Part shown: piece by piece, positions 10,001-20,200 of the stretch | How the letters are laid out: each line of letters starts with the position of its first letter | Numbering within the stretch: position 1 is the stretch's first letter | NCBI GenBank assembly: GCA_020636405.1 | Contig: JACJXW010000004.1 | Span: forward strand, 2,778,001 to 2,842,000 | Length of the DNA: 64,000 nucleotides | Reading direction: 5' to 3' | Source: Lewinellaceae bacterium | GTDB taxonomy: Bacteria; Bacteroidota; Bacteroidia; Chitinophagales; Saprospiraceae | Notes under the pieces: generated by a model | What the model was told of the DNA's origin: nothing | Database searches by the model: none | What the model saw: the letters and a program-made list of their open reading frames with translations, nothing else | Translations under genes and position numbers: made by a program

Positions 10001-11918
10001 CGTCCACCCATCGTTGTACCCGGTCGAGGTGTTGCCGGAACTCGGTGGCGATTCGCTCCTTGCCGGCTTCCCACATATCCATAGCGGTGCGGGTAAGAGG
10101 CTCGAGCAATTGGTTGACCTGCTCCTGAGCATTGGTGAAGATCCGTTCCGCCTCCTGGCCCAGGCTGGTGCGCATTTGTTCTTCGGTTTGCACCATGTTG
10201 CCCTGTTGCGTGACGGCATCGGAGATATTCCCTCGCCTGGATTGCTGCAGTGCCGCCAGGGCGTTGGCCTGCAGGGCAGCCATATCGGCGCGCGCATTGG
10301 CGAGCGCTTCATCTTGCTGGGCCAGGGCTTGTGCCGGGGACTCCCGGGCGGTTTGCTCCAACTCACCCTGGGCTGTCCGGGCCTCAGCGATCGGCCCTTC
10401 CTCAACGAGAAGCGCCGGTTCCGTGTTCATTCCGGCCTCTTCCATCTGGCTGGAGGTATGGGCCACATCGGCATCGAGGGAAACCTCTTCCGGCGATAGT
10501 GGGCCCGGGGCGGCCGATGCGGCGTCGATCTCCGGGCCGCCTACTTGTTGCGGGGGCGATTCTATGGGCTGGCCGATCTGGCTGGGTTCTCCTGTAGGGT
10601 TTTCGTCCAGCGTATCGTATTGTCTTCCCACCCGGCCTGCATCCGACTCTATATCGCTGTTGAGTTGGGCGCCGGCCTCCTGGGCCGCTTCTTCGGGATC
10701 GGCCTGGAGCAGGGAGTCCTCATCCGGTGGCCGCTTCTCTCGTATGACGCGGAGGATATTCTCGCACAATTCTTCGATCTCCGGGCTGGGTTCCGGGCGT
10801 TGTCCCAGCGATTCCACCAGGGCGCCACTGGCACGTGCATCTGCTTCCTGGGTAGGTTCGGTGACCCCTTGGCGAGCCTCCTGTACGCTTTCTGTTTCGG
10901 AAGGCACAGTGGCGTTATTCCTTGCATTCTGGCGAGCATTGGCCTGTGACTGGCTGAGCCGTTCCCGGGCCTCCGGGGAAAGGCTGGAAGGTGGAGCTGG
11001 CATGATCGGCTCAATAATGGCAGTGGGTTGTTCTCCGGTAGCTTCAGGTGCAGAAATGCCGGGTGTTGCCTCTGCCGGTGGCAAACCGGGAGAAGCGGTA
11101 GCCGTCGCAGGCTGCGGTGCATTTGGTTCCGGAGGCCGTGCTTGGGGGGGAGGCGCCTGTGCCGAAGTATTGTTGCGCAAGGAAACGGGGGGGGCGGCCG
11201 TTGCTACCTGGCGGCGCACCTCCTTACTTTGTTGAGCTACGTGAGTGAGTTCGTGGGCCAGCAGTTGCTTTCCATTTTCAGAATGGGGGCTGTATTGTCC
11301 GCTGGCAAAGACAATGTGGTTCCCATAAGTGTAGGCTCTGGCGGAAATTGCCTGAGCCGAGGAATTGGCCCGGCTGTCATTATGGACGCGTACTTCCGAA
11401 AAGTCGATGCCAAACCGGCTTTCCATAAAATTGCGGGTTCCCGTCTCCATCGCCTGGCCTCCTCCGGAAACAGTTTCGCTGACAATGGGAGGCGCTGCCA
11501 TTGAAGCGGAGCCGTTGCTTTCTGCTCGTCGGATCGTCTCGGCTGGAATACGTTCCTCCGGTTCTTTTTCTCCGGGCCCGCATGATGAACATTTCCTCTG
11601 TACTTCCTCTTCTTTGGCCTCTGCCTGGCGTTGTACTTCTTCCTCTTCGGGTTCTATCTGGCGCTGTACCTCCTCTTCCTCGGGTTCGGCCTGCCGTTGA
11701 ATGCCCCGGGCTTTCTCCAGCTCGGGTGAAGCCGGCATCTTCATGACCCGTTCGGCAGTAGCGTCAGCCTCTTTTTCAAATTCATCTCCCGGGGTGTTGA
11801 CCGTAAGTTTAGGCTGTACACTGGTTGCCGGAAAAAAGCCAGCCTGCCCGTTCCTGTTAAAGAACGGTTGCTGATGGCTCGGAGTGGAGCTATGGCTTTT
11901 TTCAGCAGTGGTCTTCAT
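7086..11918 (-). CDS. DUF4157 (eCIS-core) effector with C-terminal Ntox15/Tde1-like DNase domain
   Basis: 1610 aa. Residues 60-115 carry three acidic repeats (EPEEEEVQRQ type) and CSSCG. Residues ~155-235 form the DUF4157/eCIS-core domain with the metallopeptidase-like motif AHELTH (221-226), a mark of eCIS-associated cargo. A Pro/Ala/Glu-rich linker, long alpha-helical coiled segments and a run of hydrophobic amphipathic helices (~850-1110) follow. The last ~210 residues are alpha-helical and end with HNADQIAGG (His1524, Asp1527), matching the HxxD catalytic motif of Ntox15 (toxin_43), the Tde1 DNase family; the proposed domain spans ~1400-1541. The next gene looks like Tdi1 immunity. It lies between tape-measure and ATPase genes, so loading into the eCIS is a strong inference. 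There is no signal peptide, as expected for cargo. Confidence 0.85.
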   Translation of the reverse strand: MKTTAEKSHSSTPSHQQPFFNRNGQAGFFPATSVQPKLTVNTPGDEFEKEADATAERVMKMPASPELEKARGIQRQAEPEEEEVQRQIEPEEEEVQRQAEAKEEEVQRKCSSCGPGEKEPEERIPAETIRRAESNGSASMAAPPIVSETVSGGGQAMETGTRNFMESRFGIDFSEVRVHNDSRANSSAQAISARAYTYGNHIVFASGQYSPHSENGKQLLAHELTHVAQQSKEVRRQVATAAPPVSLRNNTSAQAPPPQARPPEPNAPQPATATASPGLPPAEATPGISAPEATGEQPTAIIEPIMPAPPSSLSPEARERLSQSQANARQNARNNATVPSETESVQEARQGVTEPTQEADARASGALVESLGQRPEPSPEIEELCENILRVIREKRPPDEDSLLQADPEEAAQEAGAQLNSDIESDAGRVGRQYDTLDENPTGEPSQIGQPIESPPQQVGGPEIDAASAAPGPLSPEEVSLDADVAHTSSQMEEAGMNTEPALLVEEGPIAEARTAQGELEQTARESPAQALAQQDEALANARADMAALQANALAALQQSRRGNISDAVTQQGNMVQTEEQMRTSLGQEAERIFTNAQEQVNQLLEPLTRTAMDMWEAGKERIATEFRQHLDRVQRWVDDRHSGFGGGVVELWDDLTGLPDWVTDEYDDAERRFGDSVCSLIREISIYVNGIILTCEQIIDQADQQIAELFANAPESQAQWAAAEAERFRERLNGLRDQALEAQQNFNHDLANRAAEAVEEVRREVHALREAAKGLIGRIADAINDFLEDPIRFIINGLLSLVGIEPARFWALIARIQQVVSDIADDPLGFASNLLSAIGQGFQRFFDNILTHLFSGFIEWLFSAMGAVGVTIPRDLSLSSIITFMLQLMGISWERIRTLLARHIGEENVALIEQAFRIIANLIEMGPVGIFEWIRDKLDPRRILDTIIQVAVDFLVEALIRQVTIRVLALFNPVGAILQAIDAIYRVFKWIFENAARIFSLVETVVNGIADIIAGNIAGMAAAVESALARLVVPVIDFFAGLLHLGDLPEKIAGAIRGLQNWVEGILDTAIGWLATQARGLLRTLGIGGEEGGQTGETGSLEDSEVGETVSFSGGGEQHRLWMASAAGQIEIMVASGNPMPLSEKLRSWESRASGLPEEQRDQAPGLINTVRGQYNIAKEEGEQAQEAIEEARLEATSEAVAEARREDDQAEQAERRMTPELGRLFDIFEGGVPFENVQESINLNGGSLALSITTNTDGSLSTSLDNRNILDQLAEITTGLIARAHHGHGLILHDSIFENVVAQVEIIERINLTDGRIPSPLHTELNGAIQSIKEELGRYRATKVQSLEHLKENSYPPSHQSQNIEIRFNQQLGTSPVIISEYDRQLGLQQTGINGLSLDQWWLNRNAYRLEDSVFLDLDTNERRAVLNELKRRATTAETKARGKKQNYQNAINEIENALLPENLNDPAFSPSFTDISLVTNRFGNESNWRNKRRTEITAVLADLRTEFTDWDLVFEKAAVLHNADQIAGGFGEIPDISRTAPPSSEADEQAWKDYLDSLKSYVGSSNVNSSIGSLWRINIEQLENHVKPPNYPEESWPVWKMNVTLSR

Positions 11919-11930
11919 AAATGATCCGGG

Positions 11931-13196
11931 TTATGCCCACTCAACAAACAGTGGTTTACTCATCCAGGGCAGTTTGATGACACTCAGCCCCCAGGGGAGG
12001 TTGCCCAACAGTACATCGATGCTTTTTTGTTCTACCCGCAAAGTCCAGTTGCCTGGGAATTCCAGCAAACGGCCCGGGCGCTGCAAAAAGGATTCCCGCA
12101 GGCCGTTGATGGAAGTGCTTTTCAGAACTGCCCAATGCCGGATCACGTTTTCCAGCAACAGATCCACTTCATCGAGGGCTTCCCGGGCGGGATTGTCCCG
12201 GGTACTAACGGGAGTACTGAGAGCAAGCCCGCAAAGTATTTTGGGCAAAGGCAATTCCCATTCGGGGCATTCTGCCTGTCCGCTGGCAGCATATTGTAAG
12301 GCCAAAACCGTTTTTTCCGGTTGTATAAGGTGTTTGCCTTCAGCGTAGCCCGTTGCTTCGAACAGCTTGGGTAGGAAAGGGTGCAACAATACCAACCCCG
12401 CATTCCAGATAAATATCCCGTCTTCTACTCCTTCGTTGCCTTTCGGAGAATCCAGGGATACAGCAGCTGCGATTTCATTTCCGGTTATGGCGTGGGCAGG
12501 CTCGGTCCGGAGCATGTCGCGAATGGCCCCGGCTTCAGCCTCCGGGTAATTAAAAACCAGCTGCCAGTACCGTGTTTGGCTCTCGTGGGAGACACCGGCA
12601 TTTTTCAGTTCCAGCAGAAGAGGTTCCAGTTTGGCCCTGATGCCGGGATGCAAAGCTTCAGCAATCCGCCAGCGCATTTTTTCCGAGAACTGCCTAACGA
12701 GGCGTTGTAGGGCCCGGGAATCCTGGATCACCTCCCGGATACTTTCTGCCCAATGCTTTTCGGTAGCCAGGGCTTCCGCTATTTGATATTCGAATTCCGA
12801 AACGGAAAGTGTGGCCTTAGCGCTCCATGGGAAATAACCCTTTTCCAGAAAAAACATCAGGAGCTGAATGTCTTCCTGTGCGAGGGAATGCCCTTCCAAC
12901 CGGGCCTCCTCCGTTTTACATTGCTGCAGGGCCGCCGTCAATGCCTTTTCCAACTGTTGCTGAAGCGTTTCTTCGAGCCCTTCCAGGTCCTCGCAATCCA
13001 GGTCCAGGGTTATCTTGTCGAACCTGATCACCTTTGAAGGCTCGTCCAGCTTGTCCAGGACGCGCCCGATTATTGCCGGCAGTTTTTCCCTGCCCCAGCG
13101 GCTGAGCCGTTCCTGGGCTGCTTTGGCAGCCCCGGCTTCCCTGAAGGCCTCAAGGTTGATGAACTGCTTTTTGATGATGTGGTTCCGGCCATCCAT
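11931..13196 (-). CDS. eCIS tape measure protein (CIS_TMP, Afp14-like)
   Basis: 421 aa. The N-terminus (NHIIKKQFINLEAF, then a segment with DKITLDLDCEDLEGLEETL) is typical of the contractile-injection-system tape measure family in Bacteroidota. The protein is Leu/Glu-rich and mainly alpha-helical, as needed for an extended molecule in the tube lumen that sets tube length. A later segment AGLVLLHPFLPKLFEATGY is also characteristic. It is placed after the baseplate and fibre genes and 12 bp before the effector gene. Confidence 0.82.
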   Translation of the reverse strand: MDGRNHIIKKQFINLEAFREAGAAKAAQERLSRWGREKLPAIIGRVLDKLDEPSKVIRFDKITLDLDCEDLEGLEETLQQQLEKALTAALQQCKTEEARLEGHSLAQEDIQLLMFFLEKGYFPWSAKATLSVSEFEYQIAEALATEKHWAESIREVIQDSRALQRLVRQFSEKMRWRIAEALHPGIRAKLEPLLLELKNAGVSHESQTRYWQLVFNYPEAEAGAIRDMLRTEPAHAITGNEIAAAVSLDSPKGNEGVEDGIFIWNAGLVLLHPFLPKLFEATGYAEGKHLIQPEKTVLALQYAASGQAECPEWELPLPKILCGLALSTPVSTRDNPAREALDEVDLLLENVIRHWAVLKSTSINGLRESFLQRPGRLLEFPGNWTLRVEQKSIDVLLGNLPWGLSVIKLPWMSKPLFVEWA

Positions 13197-13202
13197 GTTC
13201 GG

Positions 13203-16200
13203 TTACTGTTGAGTCGTTATGTTCTCCCTGGCCACGGAAGCACAGGTGTTTTCAGGGTTCACTGCCACTGCTTTCACCTCATATATTCCAGGTTCAGGCA
13301 AATCGGTATTGCTATTCAGCCCTGAACCAATTGGCGGAGATCCCAGTTCGAATTCCCAGTGAACCGGATAGTCGAGTCCTGAGGGGGATGATATGGATAC
13401 GAACAACTGCGGGAAGGCTGAATCGTACGCCATCTCCAGGGCTACCGGATCGGTGCACAACGGCTCTTCAGGAGTGTTGGGATTGCAGCGGTCCCGCCGG
13501 ATGCAATTGAATGCCGGTATTTTTGAACTGGCATTCAGTTGGTTACCATCCAGGCCGGTATAGCTGACCTCTGTGGTTGTCCCAACATTGCTGGTATAGC
13601 GAACCTGCCTTCGGTATGGCCGCTCATACCTGTCCCTGTAATTCACAATGATCTGAATATCAAAGGTGTGGCAGGCATAAGCTTCAATCCGCAGCACGGA
13701 GAACCCGTTCAAACCCTCCGGAACATATTCCCATTTCATTACAGCGCCTGCCTGGGGCCCGAAATCTTCGGCCAGCACCTGATTGATGAAGTCATTGGCA
13801 GCGCCGATCCTGACCTGCCATTCCTGGTGGAAATTCGGCATTGTAATGTCGCCGGCAGGATTGAGTATCCGGGTAAGCTCTCTTAATTGTTCGCTAGTAA
13901 AATTGCTGTTCACCATACTGCCTCCATTGGCATTTTCCCCGGATACCCTGAACCTTCTCACCGCCAGGTCGACGTTCATATAGAAGGTGTCCTCATTTTT
14001 AAAGGGTTGCAGCCAGAGCAGGTACCCACAGTCCATGGCCAGCCCGGCGCAGGGCAACAGGCAGGCCTGCGGGCAGTCGTGGGGCTCGATCACAGCCCGG
14101 CGTTCACAAGCGGGGTCGCTGCTGTCCTGGACGATCACTTCCCCGCCTGTACCACTCGGGAAGGTGACAGCTCCTTCTTCCCCTTCCTGAACGGTGGTAA
14201 CTGTATCGTTTGCGATGACCGTATAGGGTGGTTTCCCACCCACGATAATGATGGGGACTGTGAACTGGGTTCCTTCTTCGTTGCAAACCGGCCCTCCGGG
14301 ATCAATATTGAAAAATGGAACAAGGCCGATTTGCTGGGTACCAGATTCAGTGCCCTCGGCATCCCTGATCCGGATTGAGGCGCCATCCGCGATATCAATT
14401 GGGCCATCGCCCAGATTCTGCCAGCTCTGCCCGGCATCTGTGGTGTACTGATAAGGGGCCGTACCCCCTTCGGGCGTGATGATAACCGGAGCCGTATTAT
14501 TCGGCGTGGTACAGCCTGCCTGACGCCAGGCGAAGCCGGGCGGCGGCTTGGGCAGTACGAACTGAACAGGCTGGCAATCAGAACAGCACAAATAAGGCAG
14601 GTAAAAGTCGGCAATGACCTGTCCGGGCCTAAGCTCCGGAAATGGCTGCCCGACAGGGCCGGCAATTTCTCCCGAGATATCCAGCTCGTGAGTAATGTTG
14701 GCCGTTGTGATCAGCCATTCCCGGTTTCGGATGCCGGCAAGGGCGACCCCTACTCGTACCGGTAATTGGTTGACGTAGAGCTGGAACTGGCCATTGATGT
14801 TCGTAGTCGCTCCGAAACTAGCGCCAACAACACTTACGCTGGCGCCAATGATGGGCTCTCCATCGGAAACGACCCTGCCGGAGATGACAAAGGATCCTTC
14901 AACCGTGGGAGGGATTTCTTCCCGTTCCGCATCGTGATAAACAATACAGAAGGTGCCACCCAGAGGGACTCCCGCTTTGTGTTGCAGGCCCGGATGCTGC
15001 TGGGCGAAGCGGTAGAAAAGGAGCTTGTCCCGAATTTCCTGCAACCGGCGCTGGTATTCAACATGAACGGACCGGATAGGGTCCAGTTTACAGGTATAGA
15101 GCAAGTGGTCCAATTGGTCAGACAATTCGTCAACATCCAGTTGGCCTGGGCCGGTATTTCCCGGCGTTTGTAATTGCAGGATATTGTTGATCTGCCGAAC
15201 AATGGCCATGAGGTCCTCATACTTGTTCTCAAAATCCGCAAAATTCAGCTGGGAAAGATTAGGCGGCAGCGTTTCAGACAATTTGACAATGTAGTATATG
15301 TACAGAATGTGATAGATGAACGTACTCGGAACATTGCCGCTTTGCAAAATGAGCAGCAGCAGGTTATAGGCTCCCGCCACCGGGTTGGGGGCATTCTGGT
15401 TGAGGTCGGGGTAGGGGAAGGTACTAAGCAGGGAAAGGTTCCGCTCGTACAATTCGCCCACCGTTCCCGGCCTGTACTGGTAGTTGGGGGCGCAATTCAC
15501 CAGCAGTGGCAAGTTGGGGCGCAACTGCACGCCGGTGGGCTGGCCGTCCTGGGTTGGGGTGTTGTAGAAATACTGAACGGCTTCGCAGAGGTTGCACAAT
15601 AATTCTTCCTTCAGCGAATCGTACAGGGCTTCCAGGTCCTGGAATTGGCAATCCTCCAGGCCTTGAGGCAATGGGATATTACCGGACGCCCTGCCGGTTT
15701 TCAGAGCGACAACTTCGATGGGGAGCCGGTATCTGTTCTTGAGGCTCAGCAACACATTCATTACCGAGGTGAAGGGTTGTCCGATATGCCCCTCAATGCG
15801 GAGGAAATTATTGGGCTCCAGGTCATACCTCAGGGGATTTAATACGAAATCGTCGGTGTTATTCCAACTGTTTGCCCTATACCCCAAATTATGTTGGGCT
15901 TTGTTTTGTCTGGATTTCTGATGATCCCAGAACCGGTAAAGCGGGTTTGGGAGGTAATAGTAAGGAATGGCCTTTTCGGAAAGAACATAAGGCCCCAGTT
16001 TGCTGGGAATGGCCTTGATGGGGGTCATCGTATTGGGGCCGGTACCTAATCCCGGAGGCAATTCCAGGTTGTTTACCATGGCCACCAACCTCCGGAATAA
16101 AAGCAAGAGCATGGAAAAGGTTCCGTGAAACCTGGAGAACAGCGGCGAAGGCGCAAAGAAATGGCGATAACTTCCGTCATTTTCACCGGGCAGGGCCCTG

Positions 16201-17237
16201 CTCAGCATCAGATGGCGGGGAAAAAGGCGTTCGTCAGGGCAGCAGAGGCCCATGGCTTCCAACCCCTTTTCGCGGAACTCCCGATACGCCTGGATGATAT
16301 CGTCCAGATAGTCATAGAAATACTGATAATAAATATAACGCTGCTGGCTGACAATACCTCCGTTGTGCAGATATGCCCAGGTATTCCTCAGATTTGTGAA
16401 CGGGTCCGTTCCAAATTCCTCCATAAGCACTGGCCGAAAGGCCTGGTATGCGGCGGAAAGGGCATCGGCGACGCTATTGACAAAAGGAGGGGCCAATATT
16501 GCCTGATAGGCGTTAAAGATGTCTTCCGTATGGATCAGTGCTGTGGCTTCGACATTGAACCTTCGCAGGCGCAATTCCGGGAGGTTAAACCGCATGGCAT
16601 CGGAAAGGGCCATGTCGAGGTATTGCTCTGCCGACGGCCCCAGGCTGCGCACTTTATCCTGGATCTTATCCATATCCCGCTTTCGGATCAGTAGAGGCCG
16701 GACGGTAGCGGTGATGGCCTTTCCTTTGTCGTCGCAGTTGTTGGGCTCACAGTTTTTATTGTCCTTGGCGAGGCATTCGAGGAACAGGATCAGTATTTTT
16801 TCATCTTCTTCCCCGGCCGGCATATTTTGCCCGTTCAGAAAATCCAGCGTTAGAGCCCGGGCATCGGGATCATCATTCCGGTCGGGCATTAGTTCCCACA
16901 ACGGGAATGGCTCTTCCGGATTCATGCTGTCGTCGATGAAGGTATCGTAGCGAACATCTTCCGGAGCAACATAGGGTCGGAAAAATTCAAGTGGCCCGGG
17001 ATCTTTCCAGACGATCAGAAAACCTTTGGATGTAACCCCACAACCCTGGGAAATGCGGATAGAGGTGCCGTCCGTTGCTACCTTTGGGTTTAAACCACAA
17101 ACGATACCAATGCCGATGAGGTTGGTTCGGGTAAGCCGTTCCTGTTCATCCAGGTAATTGAACAGTTGGTTCAGGTGCTCATTGGAGAGAACCTGGTTGG
17201 GCTGGAAAAATGGATAAGATACGTTAACTGGTAGCAT
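13203..17237 (-). CDS. Giant eCIS protein, probable fibre/receptor-binding or baseplate periphery
   Basis: 1344 aa. The start is set at ATG 17237 (MLPVNVSYPFFQPNQVL), 16 bp after the preceding gene; a longer frame from 17315 would overlap that gene by 62 bp. Residues ~1-760 are unrecognised and mostly helical. Residues ~780-870 contain a carboxypeptidase-regulatory-like beta-sandwich (SGRVVSDGEPIIGASVSV, then NINGQFQLYV). Two SprB/PKD-like repeats follow (TPEGGTAPYQYTTDAGQSW; VGGKPPYTVIAN). The C-terminus holds Cys pairs and an Ig-like tail. Extracellular adhesion modules on a baseplate-cluster protein suggest the Afp13-type fibre role, but this is inference; an outer baseplate component is the alternative. 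Confidence 0.6.
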   Translation of the reverse strand: MLPVNVSYPFFQPNQVLSNEHLNQLFNYLDEQERLTRTNLIGIGIVCGLNPKVATDGTSIRISQGCGVTSKGFLIVWKDPGPLEFFRPYVAPEDVRYDTFIDDSMNPEEPFPLWELMPDRNDDPDARALTLDFLNGQNMPAGEEDEKILILFLECLAKDNKNCEPNNCDDKGKAITATVRPLLIRKRDMDKIQDKVRSLGPSAEQYLDMALSDAMRFNLPELRLRRFNVEATALIHTEDIFNAYQAILAPPFVNSVADALSAAYQAFRPVLMEEFGTDPFTNLRNTWAYLHNGGIVSQQRYIYYQYFYDYLDDIIQAYREFREKGLEAMGLCCPDERLFPRHLMLSRALPGENDGSYRHFFAPSPLFSRFHGTFSMLLLLFRRLVAMVNNLELPPGLGTGPNTMTPIKAIPSKLGPYVLSEKAIPYYYLPNPLYRFWDHQKSRQNKAQHNLGYRANSWNNTDDFVLNPLRYDLEPNNFLRIEGHIGQPFTSVMNVLLSLKNRYRLPIEVVALKTGRASGNIPLPQGLEDCQFQDLEALYDSLKEELLCNLCEAVQYFYNTPTQDGQPTGVQLRPNLPLLVNCAPNYQYRPGTVGELYERNLSLLSTFPYPDLNQNAPNPVAGAYNLLLLILQSGNVPSTFIYHILYIYYIVKLSETLPPNLSQLNFADFENKYEDLMAIVRQINNILQLQTPGNTGPGQLDVDELSDQLDHLLYTCKLDPIRSVHVEYQRRLQEIRDKLLFYRFAQQHPGLQHKAGVPLGGTFCIVYHDAEREEIPPTVEGSFVISGRVVSDGEPIIGASVSVVGASFGATTNINGQFQLYVNQLPVRVGVALAGIRNREWLITTANITHELDISGEIAGPVGQPFPELRPGQVIADFYLPYLCCSDCQPVQFVLPKPPPGFAWRQAGCTTPNNTAPVIITPEGGTAPYQYTTDAGQSWQNLGDGPIDIADGASIRIRDAEGTESGTQQIGLVPFFNIDPGGPVCNEEGTQFTVPIIIVGGKPPYTVIANDTVTTVQEGEEGAVTFPSGTGGEVIVQDSSDPACERRAVIEPHDCPQACLLPCAGLAMDCGYLLWLQPFKNEDTFYMNVDLAVRRFRVSGENANGGSMVNSNFTSEQLRELTRILNPAGDITMPNFHQEWQVRIGAANDFINQVLAEDFGPQAGAVMKWEYVPEGLNGFSVLRIEAYACHTFDIQIIVNYRDRYERPYRRQVRYTSNVGTTTEVSYTGLDGNQLNASSKIPAFNCIRRDRCNPNTPEEPLCTDPVALEMAYDSAFPQLFVSISSPSGLDYPVHWEFELGSPPIGSGLNSNTDLPEPGIYEVKAVAVNPENTCASVARENITTQQ

Positions 17238-17253
17238 GGCTATATTGGCAGTT

Positions 17254-20200
17254 TTATAAGTTCCCGAGAATAGTATTATCCAGGCGTACGGGGTTGTCAT
17301 CGCTTCCGTCGTCACAGTCGTGCAGAGTAGCTGCCGGATAAATGCTCCTCAGCTTGCTGAAGATCCGGATCAGTTTGTTGAGGCGGTAGGAAACCTCCAC
17401 CCATTCTTCATAGGTAGCCAGCAGCAGGTTTTTCAGGGCTTCCCAAAATTCCGGGCCATCAATGTCAGGGGGCAGGCAGAAGCCGGAGGTATTCTCCCGA
17501 ATAGCGGCGATGGCTTCGAGGAACTTGTTCCAAACCTCGGTTTCCATGGTTGCGAGGGCTTCCGGGCTTGTAGGGTCCAGTTCCTGTTCCACCAGGCGGT
17601 TTATCCAGTCCTTGAAGCAATTGCCGAAATAGCCCAGTAGCAGCCGCGCACATTGGCAGGCCTGTCTTTCGGAGTAACTTTCGCCGGCGTTTTCCAGGAG
17701 AAGGAGCTCCACCCGCCTGTACAGCAATCTGGTGGTTTCCTTCCAGTTGAATGTGGCGTTCAATGGTAACCAGGCACACCAGGCAGATTCGAAGCGGCTG
17801 AATTGCCGGCACAGGCCGCCCTCCGGGGGATAAATACATTGGGCGGCCAGTTCCTCGAGTTCCTCCGGGCTGAATTCGTTTTTGCATTTGCTGTCTCCGA
17901 CCCAGCATATTTTGGGAAGGATATGGGCAGGAGTTTCCTTTCGGATGGTGGTATCGGCAAAACGCCGTAGGTCGATGTCATAACTGAAGGGTTCCAGTTC
18001 ACCTTGCAGCACGTAGGTCATCCGGAAGGAATAAGGGTCTTCTTCACCGCAAAGGTTGCAGTCATCCGACAGGCAAACATCGAATACGGCATCACCTGGG
18101 AACTTGGGCCGAAGAAGGATGTGTTCCACAATGTACAGCCGTTCTTTTGCGAGTATTGCGGAAGTGAAATCAATTACTTCTGCCGGTGTTTTTCCAGGGG
18201 CCACCAGGGCGATCAATGTCTCCTCCTCATCGTCGTTCTTCAGCACATCATTCCCGTCCGTATCCGTTGTGTATCGGGCCGCATCCACACTATTGGCAAT
18301 TACATTACCGATCAGTTCCCAGGCAGCGTCTTCCGCTGCTTCCCCGGAGGCGGCTTCTACCGGCTGTATACTGGTGAGCAGCATGTCCCCGCTATCCGGA
18401 ACGGCGAGGGTGAAGGTAGCCTCGAATCCTTCCTGGACGGCCTGAATGGAAACCGAGAAGTAGCTTTTGAGCATTTCCATGCCCAGTAGGCGGCTGATGC
18501 GTTCGGCCAGGCCCGCCTGGTTGCGGGGGTCACAGCTGCGGCTGCCGTCGCGATAATTGAAAGCCCGGGCCCGGTTGGCGCTTATCCTGGGGTAAAAGCG
18601 CAGGAACCTGATCTTGTCTGTGATCAGCTTTTCGGGCGCGAACGCGATGCGGTCAGCATTGGCATAGAGCATCAGGGCATAATCCCGAAATTGTTCGCCG
18701 AAACGGGCCAGCACGTGGTCAAGAAATCGGTTCCGGCGGTCGTAGAATACTTCTGCCGGCTCGGCCAGGGCTTCCAGCGCCGCCTGGGTGGCGGTTCCGT
18801 TGAGCAAGTTGGGGAGTCCGGCGATGGCCGGTTCCGGGGCTCCGGGGTCAAAATAACGAGTGAAATAAGTACGGTTCACCTGTTCGTCGGTGGAGAAGAG
18901 TTTATGCGTATTGGCCAGCTGTTTCAGCATGTCGGCCAGCAGTTGTTCGTAGGCCATTAAATACCCTTTCAGCTGTTTGGCCTGTGCCTTCCTCATGGGG
19001 GAAGCTGATTCCGGCAGCCCCGCTTCTCCGATGCCATAGGTAAGAGGAAAGCTATGCTGAACAGGGTAGTAATCCGCCAAGTCGTTCCATTTTCCGTGGG
19101 GGATGGGGTAATCCTTTTCGGAATCCGGTATTTTTCCCCTTTCGCGTTCTCCCCGAAGTTGAGCCAGTATGGACATCACCTCGTCTTTCCTGGGAAGGAA
19201 AGGCAGATTGTTTTTGAAGAACAATATCCTGGATGCTTCGACGTAAAGGCGGGGAATATGGCCAGGGGTGATCGTCATATTCCACTGTTCCGAAGGAGAT
19301 ATCGGGTGGCCGTTTTGGCTGTAACGGGTGAGAATGAGCCCCTTCACCGCCAGGACTCCCGGAATGTCCATCAGCCGGTTGAGCAGGTCTGATACATGGA
19401 TGAGGCTCCGTATCTCCGAAGCTTCAAGGCTTTCGTTCTTGATGAACCCATTTTCCAGAGGCGGGCCGTCAAAGATCTCGTCCGGGCTATAGCCTTCCGC
19501 TTCCAGTTCACTTAACATATAGAAGGGAACAGGAGGGTTGAAATACAATTCGATCTCATTGTAAATACTGGCGAGTACCCACTCGATATCGGCCTCCGGC
19601 GCTACTTCCACATCTGCACAAACGGCTACATCATCAACGCCTACTCCCCTGATGTCGCAAAAATCTTCACAGAGGTTCCGGTACTGATGCAGGGCAAAGC
19701 GCGCTTCGGCAACAGCCTTGCTCACCTCCACCAATTTGCGCCTGTACTTATCGGATATGCCGCCCCGCTCGCCGTTTTCCAGAACTTCCTCCACCAGCGT
19801 GTTGACCACTACTTCCCTTTTTACACCCTGGTTGGGGGAGAAGAAACGAATGGCTGCTGCCGGCAGGCTTAAAACCTCCTCCGGGGCAGCGTCATTCTCC
19901 TTGAAGGTTATTTCATAGTCGGCATAAAAAACGCTCCGCCAGCCCTGAACGAAAGAATCTTCATCGACCGGCTCGGCAAGGATGCGGTCTCTGGAGAAAC
20001 GGGTTACGCTTACGGCCGTGATGCTGGCCTCCGGCCCGGTAAAGCGGCTGAATACGCCCGGCATCTCTGCCTGCCATTCCGGAAAGCGGGCCTCAATCGT
20101 CAAAGGGACGAGCCTGCCTGCCTCCGGGAGCTCGTAGTTGATGGTATGCAGGACCTTCCGGTCATTAAGGTCTCCCAGCTCCGGGTGCTCATCCAGTTCC

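Noticed and set aside
9618..10499. Second long plus-strand frame opposite the effector gene
   Set aside because: Antisense shadow of a GC-biased helical coding region; overlaps a better supported gene completely.
10132..11235. Long open frame on the plus strand opposite the effector gene
   Set aside because: Shadow of the Ala/Glu/Gln-rich minus-strand coding sequence: composition is Ser/Arg/Ala biased with no domain or start signal.
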